Shown here: in pieces, positions 1-7,084 of the stretch | Position numbering within the stretch: position 1 is the stretch's first letter | Layout of the letters: every line of letters starts with the position of its first letter | From: Pseudomonas brassicacearum subsp. brassicacearum | GTDB lineage: Bacteria > Pseudomonadota > Gammaproteobacteria > Pseudomonadales > Pseudomonadaceae | Reading direction: 5' to 3' | Assembly (NCBI RefSeq): GCF_008801605.1 | Contig: NZ_VZPJ01000008.1 | Span: 62,001-126,000 of the forward strand | DNA length: 64,000 nucleotides | Made by a program: the position numbers and the translations under genes | The notes under the pieces: generated by a model | Database searches by the model: none | What the model saw: only the letters and a program-made list of their open reading frames with translations | Told to the model about the DNA's origin: nothing

Positions 1-1
1 G

Positions 2-256
2 ACCTACCTGACCCACTGGCTGCGCAAGGAAATTGGCAAGACCTTCACCGAGCTGGTGCTCGAACGTCGGATGCATGCGGCGCGCAATTACTTGCTCAAC
101 GGAACACGGCCAGTGGGCGAAGTGGCGAGGTTGTGCGGGTTTGCCGACGAGGCCTATTTTTCCAGGCGTTTTCGCCAGATACACGGACAGCCGCCGGGGC
201 AGTTCAGGCGGCAGCAGTTGAACCCGGACAGTCCGCAGTTGCCGTTGAATACATAA
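2..256 (+). CDS. AraC-family transcriptional regulator, C-terminal part
   Basis: The gene begins left of the window; 84 codons and the stop are visible. The visible part is the DNA-binding domain of an AraC/XylS regulator: an end of the first helix-turn-helix (LVLERRMHAARNYL) and the second one (VGEVARLCGFADEAYFSRRF) followed by the family's closing 'G..P..FR' segment. The effector-binding half is outside the window, so the ligand and target genes cannot be named. No gene for an obvious target follows directly downstream; the next genes are on the other strand. Confidence 0.88.
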   Translation, partial: TYLTHWLRKEIGKTFTELVLERRMHAARNYLLNGTRPVGEVARLCGFADEAYFSRRFRQIHGQPPGQFRRQQLNPDSPQLPLNT

Positions 257-277
257 GCCGACAATCGCGGATACGGG

Positions 278-505
278 TCACCGCAAGATCAACACCGCGG
301 CCACCGCAATCACGGCCACCACGCCAAAGACCATCCGCGCGATCCAGGGCGCGGTGAGCCAGACGCCGGTCACCCCGGCAATCTGCCCCACGTTCTTTTC
401 GGTCAGGCGGAAACTCGGCTCCCGAAAAGGATTGCCGCAATGTGGGCAGGCGTAGGCCTTGTCGGAAATTCTGGAAGCGCATTCAGGGCAATCGATCAGA
501 CTCAT
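278..505 (-). CDS. small zinc-ribbon membrane protein
   Basis: A 75-residue protein. Residues about 4-24 hold two CxxC pairs (CPEC and CPHC) typical of a zinc-ribbon 'zinc_ribbon_2' domain, and the last 20 residues (FGVVAVIAVAAVLILR) form one membrane helix. The start at 505 was chosen over a longer open frame because the cysteine motif begins right after it and a GAGG ribosome-binding site precedes it. The role is unknown; proteins of this layout are widespread small membrane-anchored zinc-ribbon proteins. It faces the AraC-type gene tail to tail. Confidence 0.75.
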   Translation of the reverse strand: MSLIDCPECASRISDKAYACPHCGNPFREPSFRLTEKNVGQIAGVTGVWLTAPWIARMVFGVVAVIAVAAVLILR

Positions 506-645
506 GTGCGACCTCAGGGAGAGACGAACTTGGGGTACTGACAGAGACCACGCATCTCCAGTTTTTGTTCTGAATCGAGTAAACCTTTTGCAGAGCACAC
601 TACGGAAAAGCGAACTGCTTCACAGCCAACAAGATAGTCCAGCCA

Positions 646-1140
646 CTACTGTGGGGGTTCTACGCGCCGGATAAGATCGTTCAGCACGTAAGTGTCCAGA
701 AAGGCTGTGACTTCAATGATCTGACCATTCTTGAAGGTCATGTGCCACAGGTAGGTGTTGTTGTAGGGTTTGTGATCAAGCGCCATGGCTGTTCCGTTCC
801 ACAGAACAACCACGACATCATTCTGAGCCACGATGCTCTGCACCGTGGGGACAATCGGTGTTGCCAGTCGCGCGGTAATCGGCCGCACGACTTGGGCCAG
901 CTCAGCCTTGCTGTTATAGACACCGGAAACAGGACTCGTCCCGGCCACGGTCCATTTCGCATTGGGCGCCAGCAGATCGAACACCGTGCCTTTGCCCTGC
1001 TGCCAGTGAGTGAACGCCTGGCGGACCAGCGTCGCATTCGCGTGCTGGGTGTTTTCCGAAGCCCAGACGTTGTTCGTAAAAAATATAAAAGACAGTGCAA
1101 GCGCCTGGACGCGCCAAGCGAAATTCATCCATCTGGTCAT
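646..1140 (-). CDS. exported SnoaL/NTF2-like protein
   Basis: A 164-residue protein with an N-terminal signal peptide (hydrophobic ALALSFIFF then cleavage near NVWAS, about residue 28). The rest fits the SnoaL-like/NTF2-like fold: an early helix (LVRQAFTHWQQGKGTVFDLL), the 'W.V.G..PVSG.Y' strand and a late 'YLWHMTFKNGQIIEVTAFLDT' type segment seen in ketosteroid isomerase-like proteins. Substrate is unknown and these proteins act either as small-molecule isomerases or simply as binding folds. It stands alone, with 248 bp without a gene before the MFS gene, so I infer its own promoter. Confidence 0.75.
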   Translation of the reverse strand: MTRWMNFAWRVQALALSFIFFTNNVWASENTQHANATLVRQAFTHWQQGKGTVFDLLAPNAKWTVAGTSPVSGVYNSKAELAQVVRPITARLATPIVPTVQSIVAQNDVVVVLWNGTAMALDHKPYNNTYLWHMTFKNGQIIEVTAFLDTYVLNDLIRRVEPPQ

Positions 1141-1388
1141 GATGTTCTCTCACAGCAATGCAGTTGATAAGACGCTCTTCCAGGAGAACCTTAACGGCAT
1201 GTGCCCAGAAACCTTTGCCCGATACTGCTGTGAGGTTGCCTGATGCTATTCAGTGGCGAGGTTCCACGAGCAGCCGTTCATCAAGCAATTTGCCGTGCCT
1301 TTCTGCCTTCAGTCTTCGCGACCTTCTTGCACCTGTGCTCAAACTCCCACCCCCAACGGGAAGCTATCGCACGCCAGGGGAGAATTTT

Positions 1389-2591
1389 TCATTCCGAGAG
1401 AGAGGCTGGTTTCCAGAATCGCCCGGCCAGCCAGCGACTGACACTCAAGGTCCAGGCAAACAGAGCGATCAATCCGACACTAAGCAGCATCCCATTCACG
1501 CCCGTGCTGCTGATGAGCTTGCCGGCGATAAAGGGAAACCCGAATACGCCAATGAAGTAGGACAGGCTGAAAAGCAGCAGTGCTTGTGCGGTCAGTCCAG
1601 GTGGCGCCTCGTTGGCAGCCAAGCCATTAATGACGGAATAGTTGAGACCATAACCGACCCCAAGCAAGGCGGCGGTCAACCCATAACTCAGACTGTCATG
1701 GACCCACACACTGAACCCCGTCACGGCGACCAGCATCAGCGTGGTCAGCAGGCAAGAAGTCGCGAAAGGGTCACGGCTGACCACCCACCCGGCAATCAAC
1801 AACCGACAAGCGATAGCCGCCCCCATGAAACCGACGAAAAACAGGGAGTAGTCAAGCCCCTGACTGGCTGCATAACTGGTCTGGAAACTGCCCAGGCCAC
1901 CGAAGATCGCGCCCCCCAGCCCTACCATCAAAATGGACAACGCTGAACGTGAGCGCAGCACATCCGTCGCCGATCTCAGCCCTATCCGAGCCTTATCGCC
2001 AGACCGGCGCTCCACTTCGGCAAAGCCCGTTCTCAGCCACCAGAAATACAGCCCACCCAGCGATGCCGCGGCAGCGGCAAAGAAGAAAGCTGTCTGGATG
2101 GGTAACCCAACGGAGCTGGCCAACTTGCCTGACAGAGGGCCACTACCGATCCCCGTCAACATGCTGCCCGACAAAAGCGCGAAGCAATGAGTCCGCCTGG
2201 CTGGCTCGACCATCGCTGCGACCATGATGGGCCCAACCGTGTAAAACAGTCCCCACCCGATCCCCAGCATCAAACCGCAGGCCAACAAACCGATGCCAAG
2301 GTCCGATAGCAGCGCAAAACCCATGGACGCAATGACCAGAAATACAGCGCCAAGGGCCATGCACAGTGCAGCACCTACGCGCTGCATCAAATGCCCCGAG
2401 GCGACCACCGCGACCAGGGTACTCGTCATGGCAACGGCAAAGACCTGCCCTGCATCGCGCTCAGTTCCCCCCAGGGAGGACACCAGCAGCGAGACCAGGA
2501 AAGTGGCGCCATAAGAAATGGACAGAAGGAAACTGGCTACGCAAAACAGGCCGAATCGATTGGAGGGCCTGTCGTTGGAGAGCGGTGGCAT
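1389..2591 (-). CDS. MFS transporter
   Basis: A 400-residue protein of about twelve hydrophobic segments with the length and layout of a major facilitator superfamily carrier. The loop after helix 2 (GHLMQRVGAALCM) is at the place of the family's G-x3-D/R-R signature, and glycine-rich helices 4 and 5 (LGIGWGLFYTVGPI) resemble the drug/small-molecule exporter groups. No substrate can be read from the sequence and the neighbours do not suggest one. It is monocistronic, with the tRNA-Ser gene upstream and the exported SnoaL-like gene downstream on the same strand. Confidence 0.85.
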   Translation of the reverse strand: MPPLSNDRPSNRFGLFCVASFLLSISYGATFLVSLLVSSLGGTERDAGQVFAVAMTSTLVAVVASGHLMQRVGAALCMALGAVFLVIASMGFALLSDLGIGLLACGLMLGIGWGLFYTVGPIMVAAMVEPARRTHCFALLSGSMLTGIGSGPLSGKLASSVGLPIQTAFFFAAAAASLGGLYFWWLRTGFAEVERRSGDKARIGLRSATDVLRSRSALSILMVGLGGAIFGGLGSFQTSYAASQGLDYSLFFVGFMGAAIACRLLIAGWVVSRDPFATSCLLTTLMLVAVTGFSVWVHDSLSYGLTAALLGVGYGLNYSVINGLAANEAPPGLTAQALLLFSLSYFIGVFGFPFIAGKLISSTGVNGMLLSVGLIALFAWTLSVSRWLAGRFWKPASLSE

Positions 2592-2758
2592 CGGAGTTTT
2601 CCCACGCGTTGAACAGGCCGTTTTGTAGCACGGCTACATGGGGGGATAGTCATTTGGGTGGCGGAGTCAAGGTTAGGAAATCCACACCTTTTGCGCTGCC
2701 GGCGTATCATCTGGGGGCCATTGCCCCTATCGTCATTTTTTCAGACGGCAGAAACCAC

Positions 2759-2793
2759 AAAACCCCTGGTTTTCTTGGAAAACCAGGGGTTTT
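2759..2793 (-). terminator. intrinsic terminator after tRNA-Ser
   Basis: Perfect 16-bp inverted repeat with a 3-nt loop (AAAACCCCTGGTTTTC and its complement), ending in T's on both strands. It lies 15 bp past the CCA end of the tRNA on the minus strand, so it very likely ends that transcript; its symmetry would also stop plus-strand transcription. Confidence 0.9.
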
Positions 2794-2807
2794 GTGTGTA
2801 TCGAATG

Positions 2808-2897
2808 TGGCGGTGAAGGAGAGATTCGAACTCTCGATACAGTTTCCTGTATACACACTTTCCAGGCGTGCTCCTTAAGCCACTCGGACACTTCACC
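2808..2897 (-). tRNA. tRNA-Ser (anticodon GGA)
   Basis: Ninety bases on the minus strand fold as a class II tRNA. The acceptor stem is GGTGAAG paired with CTTCACC, the D-arm has GTGTCCGAGTGGC, the anticodon loop CTGGAAA gives anticodon GGA (reads UCC/UCU), there is a long variable arm (GTGTATACAGGAAACTGTAT) typical of serine tRNAs, and the T-loop is GTTCGAATC. The 3' CCA is encoded (2808-2810). Confidence 0.97.
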
Positions 2898-2934
2898 GTA
2901 TCTCGGCAAACTGTTCAGTCTGTCGAGGCGCGCT

Positions 2935-2963
2935 AATGTAGTCGAAAGCTTTTCCGATGGCAA
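2935..2963 (-). promoter_or_regulatory. sigma70-type promoter of tRNA-Ser
   Basis: Minus strand: -35 TTGCCA (2958-2963), 17-bp spacer, -10 TACATT (2935-2940). The transcript would begin near 2928, about 30 bases ahead of the mature tRNA end. The rest of the 308-bp gap between the tRNA and the crotonase gene (2898-3205) shows no gene or strong structure. Confidence 0.6.
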
Positions 2964-3205
2964 AGGTTTTTTTCAGAATTTTCATGCGGTTAAGCTTGGT
3001 CGAGCATTTCAAACGCGCTTGGGCATGGCAAACCGGCCAATCTTCGGGGCTATGCAGACGCTGCTCTATAGATGAAGGCGAAGCAGGATGGGCGGGCCAG
3101 GCTGTTTGCAGGGCCTGGGGCTGACCGGTGAGTCAGTCACGGCGCTTTACCTGACCTGCGGCGGTGAGTAACGTCTGCGTCACTTCTCTTACAAGGAATA
3201 GCGTC

Positions 3206-3895
3206 ATGAGCGACTTGATTGCCTACCATCTCGAAGACGGTATCGCGACCCTGACCTTGAACAACGGCAAGGTCAATGCCATCTCGCCAGATGTGATTGC
3301 CGCGTTCAACGCAGCGCTGGACCAGGCGACGGCGGATCGGGCGGTGGTGATCATTACCGGGCAACCGGGGATTTTGTCGGGTGGTTATGATCTGAAGGTG
3401 ATGACCGCCGGCCCCAAGGAAGCGGTGAGCCTGGTCACGGCCGGCTCGACCCTGGCCCGCCGCCTGTTGTCGCACCCCTTCCCTGTCGTTGTCGCTTGCC
3501 CGGGGCATGCGGTGGCCAAGGGTGCGTTCCTGCTGCTCTCGGCGGACTATCGCATTGGTGTGGAAGGGCCGTTCAGCATCGGCCTGAACGAAGTGCAGAT
3601 CGGCATGACCATGCACCACGCTGGTATCGAGCTGGCCCGTGATCGCCTGCGCAAGTCGGCGTTCCATCGCTCGGTAATCAATGCCGAGATGTTTAACCCA
3701 CAGGGCGCTGTGGATGCCGGCTTCCTCGACAAGGTGGTGTCGGCCGAAGAACTGCAGGGCACGGCCCTGGAAGCGGCGCGTCAGTTGAAGAAGATCAACA
3801 TGACAGCCCACAAGAACACCAAGCTGAAAGTGCGTAAGGCTCTGCTGGATACGCTGGACAGTGCGATTCTGCTGGATCAGGAGCACTTGGGCTGA
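3206..3895 (+). CDS. crotonase (enoyl-CoA hydratase/isomerase) family protein
   Basis: A 229-residue, slightly short crotonase-superfamily protein. The oxyanion-hole segments are visible: LSGGYDL (about residues 57-63) and the helix after GHAVAKGAFLLLSADYRIG (about 100-118), and the 'GLNEVQIGM' segment matches the family's catalytic-acid region. These enzymes act on acyl-CoA thioesters, usually hydrating 2-enoyl-CoA in beta-oxidation; the exact substrate is not visible. The start at 3206 has an AAGGA site 9 bases upstream and gives the usual short N-terminus (MSDLIAYHLEDGIATLTLN). P. aeruginosa carries a similar stand-alone gene. It is single, with no CoA-pathway partner adjoining. Confidence 0.88.
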   Translation: MSDLIAYHLEDGIATLTLNNGKVNAISPDVIAAFNAALDQATADRAVVIITGQPGILSGGYDLKVMTAGPKEAVSLVTAGSTLARRLLSHPFPVVVACPGHAVAKGAFLLLSADYRIGVEGPFSIGLNEVQIGMTMHHAGIELARDRLRKSAFHRSVINAEMFNPQGAVDAGFLDKVVSAEELQGTALEAARQLKKINMTAHKNTKLKVRKALLDTLDSAILLDQEHLG

Positions 3896-3899
3896 CGCT

Positions 3900-4003
3900 G
3901 TAGGAGCTGTCGAGCAGAGCGAGGCTGCGATCTGTTGATCTTTCGCTCCGGACTCAATGGGTAATGGAAAGATCGCAGCCTCGCTCCGCTCGTCAGCGCC
4001 TAC
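3900..4003. repeat. REP-type inverted repeat pair (GTAGGAGCT...GCGCCTAC)
   Basis: Two arms containing GAGGCTGCGATC and its complement face each other across about 35 bp, starting five bases after the crotonase stop. This is a different REP family from the GTGGGAGC type found elsewhere in the window. It probably forms an mRNA 3' hairpin. Confidence 0.75.
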
Positions 4004-4048
4004 GAGCCCAGCGAGAGCAAACTCCCTCACCACCGGTGCAGCCATCCC

Positions 4049-4144
4049 CTAGAGCCAGGCTTTTTTCCTACGCGCGTCGTTTAAAAGTCCGCAACCGCTC
4101 TGGGCCGCTTCTGTCACGACGCGTGGAAACATGCGCTTAAACAT
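4049..4144 (-). CDS. candidate 31-residue small protein
   Basis: A short frame reading MFKRMFPRVVTEAAQSGCGL and then LNDARRKKAWL. It is divergent from plsC (start 4233) and is preceded by a strong ribosome-binding site (GTAGGAGATGGACG-ATG, about 7 bases spacing). The peptide is basic at both ends with a single cysteine and has no membrane segment. I do not recognise it. The ribosome-binding site is the main support; there is no proof of translation, and the gap could instead be a plsC leader. Confidence 0.4.
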   Translation of the reverse strand: MFKRMFPRVVTEAAQSGCGLLNDARRKKAWL

Positions 4145-4232
4145 CGTCCATCTCCTACCTCTATAGCGGCAATTGCCGAAAACAGTGCACATCCGTACAC
4201 TGCGCCACCTTTTGTCCCGATGGGGCCTGTAG

Positions 4233-4955
4233 ATGCTGTTTGTATTGCGTATGTTGTTGATGGGCCTGCATTTTGTATTGGCTGGCGTGCTCGGGGTGAT
4301 TCTGGGGCTGTGCCGGCCGTTCAACCCGGACAACAGCCGTTTATGCGCAAGGTTGTACGCGTTGCCGGCGATGTGCATTTTGCGCCTGCGGGTCCGCACG
4401 CAAGTCGACTCGCTGGTGAATAAGCCCAACGGCTGCGTCATCATCGCCAACCACCAATCCAACTACGACCTGTTCATGTTTGGCAACGTGGTGCCGCGCC
4501 GTACCGTGTGCATCGGCAAGAAGAGCCTGAAATGGGTGCCGCTGTTCGGGCAATTGTTCTGGCTGGCGGGCAACGTGTTGATCGACCGCGGCAACGCGAT
4601 CAAGGCCCGAAAGTCGATGCTGACCACCACCCATACCTTGCAGCACGAGGACACCTCTATCTGGGTTTTCCCGGAAGGCACGCGCAATTTGGGCGAGGAT
4701 CTGCTGCCGTTCAAGAAAGGCGCCTTCCAGATGGCAATAGCCGCCGGAGTGCCGATTGTTCCGGTGTGCGTCAGCAGCTACATCAAGCACATGCGCCTCA
4801 ATCGCTGGCGCAGCGGTGACATCCTCATACGTTCATTGCCGGCGATTCCTACGGCCGGATTGAGTATGGATGACATGCCCCAGCTCATTGCCCAATGCCG
4901 TGAACAGATGCGCGAGTGCATCGCGACAATGGACCGGCAGTTGCAAGCCGCCTGA
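4233..4955 (+). CDS. plsC: 1-acyl-sn-glycerol-3-phosphate acyltransferase
   Basis: A 240-residue membrane-associated enzyme that adds the second acyl chain to lysophosphatidic acid to make phosphatidic acid. The four acyltransferase blocks are visible: NHQSNYD (HX4D catalytic motif, about residues 73-78), a block around GNVLIDRGN, FPEGTRN (about 149-155) and a late VPIVPVCVSSY block. A hydrophobic N-terminal segment (VLRMLLMGLHFVLAGVLGVI) anchors it. The first ATG at 4233 starts this anchor. It is single-gene with its own terminator. Pseudomonads have more than one PlsC-like protein, so this may be an accessory copy. Confidence 0.88.
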   Translation: MLFVLRMLLMGLHFVLAGVLGVILGLCRPFNPDNSRLCARLYALPAMCILRLRVRTQVDSLVNKPNGCVIIANHQSNYDLFMFGNVVPRRTVCIGKKSLKWVPLFGQLFWLAGNVLIDRGNAIKARKSMLTTTHTLQHEDTSIWVFPEGTRNLGEDLLPFKKGAFQMAIAAGVPIVPVCVSSYIKHMRLNRWRSGDILIRSLPAIPTAGLSMDDMPQLIAQCREQMRECIATMDRQLQAA

Positions 4956-4959
4956 ATGG

Positions 4960-4988
4960 AAACCCGCCCCCTCGGCGGGTTTTCTTTT
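4960..4988 (+). terminator. intrinsic terminator of plsC
   Basis: AACCCGCC / GGCGGGTT hairpin followed by TTTCTTTT, just after the plsC stop. Confidence 0.88.
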
Positions 4989-5089
4989 GCCGCCGAACTC
5001 CGCAGATTTTGCTGACTCTCAAGCTACAGGGCGCGTTAAGCTAAACGCTGCCTGCCACTGCCATTTCCAATAAGAAGTGAACCACCATT

Positions 5090-6061
5090 ATGGGTAGAGT
5101 CGTTGCTGCTGCGGTCTACAGCGCCGGTAAGAAAGTCACCAATATCACCCTCGACGAAGGCAGCGCCTGGGCTGCCAAACCTGGTCATTTTGTATGGATT
5201 GGTCTCGAAGAGCCGAGCGCCGTGGAGCTGACCAACCTGCAGCGGCAGTTCAACCTGCACGAATTGGCGATCGAAGACGCCATGGAGAAACACAGCCGGC
5301 CCAAGTTGGAGACCTTTGGCGATGCGCTGTTTATCGTCACGTATTCGCCGATACGCAAGGACGGCAAGCTGCTGTTCATCGAAACCCATATCTTTGCCGG
5401 CAAGGGCTACATCATCACGGCTCGCAACGGCCACTCAGCGTCCTACGCCCATGTCCGGCAGCGCTGTGAGGCACGTCCGCTTTTGCTGAAACACGGGGAA
5501 GATTTCGTCCTCTACGCCATCCTTGATTTCGTGATTGAAAACTACCAGCCCATGGGTGAGGCCATTCACGCCGAAATCGATGAGCTGGAACACAATGTCA
5601 TGTGCAGCTCCCTGAACGAACGGGACATCCAGAACCTGCACAGCTTGCGCCGCGACGTATTGCGCCTGCGCCGTTACGCGGCGCCAATGGTGGAGATCAG
5701 TGAAGAGTTGCAGAAACTCGACTTCCCCTTTATCGACAAGAACATGAGCCCGTATTTTCGCGACGTGCAGATTCATGTCACGCGGCAAATGGAAGACCTG
5801 ACCACCCTGGCCGACATCGCCAGCCAAACCATCGAAGTCGGCGTGCTGCTCGAAGCGTCGCGTCAGAGCGTGGTGCAGCGCAAGTTCGCGGCTTGGGCGG
5901 CGATCCTGGCGTTTCCCACGGCCGTGGCCGGGATCTATGGGATGAACTTCCAGGACATGCCGGAGTTGAGTTGGCAATACGGCTATTTCGCGGTGCTGGG
6001 GGTTATTGCGGTGGGCTGCTCATCACTGTGGTGGAGCTTCAAGCGATCGGGGTGGTTGTAG
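5090..6061 (+). CDS. CorA-family magnesium/divalent cation transporter
   Basis: A 323-residue CorA-type channel. The N-terminal soluble domain is followed by a long helical stretch and two C-terminal membrane helices; the family's YGMN signature (YGMNFQDMPEL) lies at the end of the first helix (about residues 284-287). These proteins form pentameric channels in the inner membrane, mostly for Mg2+ and Co2+; some CorA-like ZntB proteins move zinc, and the short acidic loop alone does not settle this. The start at 5090 is an ATG followed by GRVVAAAVYSAGKKV. Several REP elements follow the stop. Confidence 0.88.
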   Translation: MGRVVAAAVYSAGKKVTNITLDEGSAWAAKPGHFVWIGLEEPSAVELTNLQRQFNLHELAIEDAMEKHSRPKLETFGDALFIVTYSPIRKDGKLLFIETHIFAGKGYIITARNGHSASYAHVRQRCEARPLLLKHGEDFVLYAILDFVIENYQPMGEAIHAEIDELEHNVMCSSLNERDIQNLHSLRRDVLRLRRYAAPMVEISEELQKLDFPFIDKNMSPYFRDVQIHVTRQMEDLTTLADIASQTIEVGVLLEASRQSVVQRKFAAWAAILAFPTAVAGIYGMNFQDMPELSWQYGYFAVLGVIAVGCSSLWWSFKRSGWL

Positions 6062-6107
6062 GCGAACAGTGGAATTTGTGTGGGATTCATCGTCGGAACG
6101 CCGCCCG

Positions 6108-6243
6108 AAGCAAGCTCGCTCCCACAAGGGATTTGCGTCGTACACAGATCCAGTGTGGGAGCGGGCTTGCTCGCGAAGACGGCGGCACATCCAACATCAA
6201 CGCCAACTGATCCACCGCGATCGCGAGCAAGCTCGCTCCCACA
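6108..6243. repeat. three REP elements, last two as a REPIN
   Basis: Three copies of the GTGGGAGC(G)...GCTCGCGA palindrome: about 6108-6126 (inverted), 6153-6180 (forward) and 6217-6243 (inverted). The last two face each other as a REPIN. They fill the gap between corA and the GATase1 gene, which are convergent. Confidence 0.9.
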
Positions 6244-6260
6244 TTAGAGAGTGGTGATCT

Positions 6261-6995
6261 TTAGCCTTGGGTGGCTTCGGCCTGCGGCTTGTGAGCGACG
6301 AAACGCATCATCCACTCCGCCACCGTGGTGCCATGGTGCTCGTGGGCAAGGCTCGCCACGCCCTGGCTATAGATCTGCTCGCCGAGGTGTTGCTGGCGAA
6401 TCTCCAGCAAGGCCCGGGAATAATCATGGATGAATTCCGGGTGACCCTGGAAGCACAGCACCTGGTCGTTGATGTGGTAGGCGGCAAACGGGCAGAAATC
6501 GCTGGAGGCGATGACCGTCGCGCTTTCGGGCAGTTCGGTGACCTGGTCCTGATGGCTGATCAGCAACGTCAGCTCTTCCATCACCGGGCTCATCCAAGGC
6601 GCCTTGGCGGCGAGTTTGTAGCGATGGGTGCCGACGCCCCAGCCTTGGGTGGCGCGTTCGGTCTTGCCGCCCAGCAACAACGCCAGCAGCTGATGACCAA
6701 AGCACACACCGAGCAATTTATCGCCGCGCTGGTAGCGCTCCAGCAGGTAGGTCTTGAGGGTTTGAATCCAAGGGTCGGTGCCGAAGGAGTCAGCCTTGCT
6801 GCCGGTCACCAGATAAGCGTCGAACTGCTCGTCATCGCTGGGGTAATGCCCCTCCATCACGTTGTACACGACGAATTCGGCCGCAATGGGCTGCTGCGAA
6901 AACAGGCGCTGGAACATCTGCCCGTAACCCTGATATTGGTCGACCAGTTCCGGACGCAGGATATCGGTTTCCAGAATGCAGATGCGTAGCGACAT
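6261..6995 (-). CDS. class I glutamine amidotransferase-like protein
   Basis: A 244-residue stand-alone GATase1 domain. The nucleophile elbow GVCFGHQLLALLLGG (Cys about residue 96) and the late GHPEF histidine-glutamate segment (about 186-190) complete the Cys-His-Glu triad. Such proteins release ammonia from glutamine for a partner or hydrolyse gamma-glutamyl compounds; no synthetase partner lies next to it. The start at 6995 (MSLRICILETD) is preferred because the family begins with a strand at this point. It lies downstream of the fad-type operon on the same strand, after an 89-bp gap. Confidence 0.85.
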   Translation of the reverse strand: MSLRICILETDILRPELVDQYQGYGQMFQRLFSQQPIAAEFVVYNVMEGHYPSDDEQFDAYLVTGSKADSFGTDPWIQTLKTYLLERYQRGDKLLGVCFGHQLLALLLGGKTERATQGWGVGTHRYKLAAKAPWMSPVMEELTLLISHQDQVTELPESATVIASSDFCPFAAYHINDQVLCFQGHPEFIHDYSRALLEIRQQHLGEQIYSQGVASLAHEHHGTTVAEWMMRFVAHKPQAEATQG

Positions 6996-7084
6996 AAAAA
7001 ATACCTGACACGATGATGGGAATATTGCACACCCCAGAGCCTGCCCTGAAACACGGTCCCAAGGCAAGCCCCTTCCCGGGTCTG

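Noticed and set aside
6108..6243. Regularly repeated palindromes that might be read as a CRISPR array
   Set aside because: Repeats alternate in orientation, differ in spacing and belong to the REP family found across the window; no cas genes are near.
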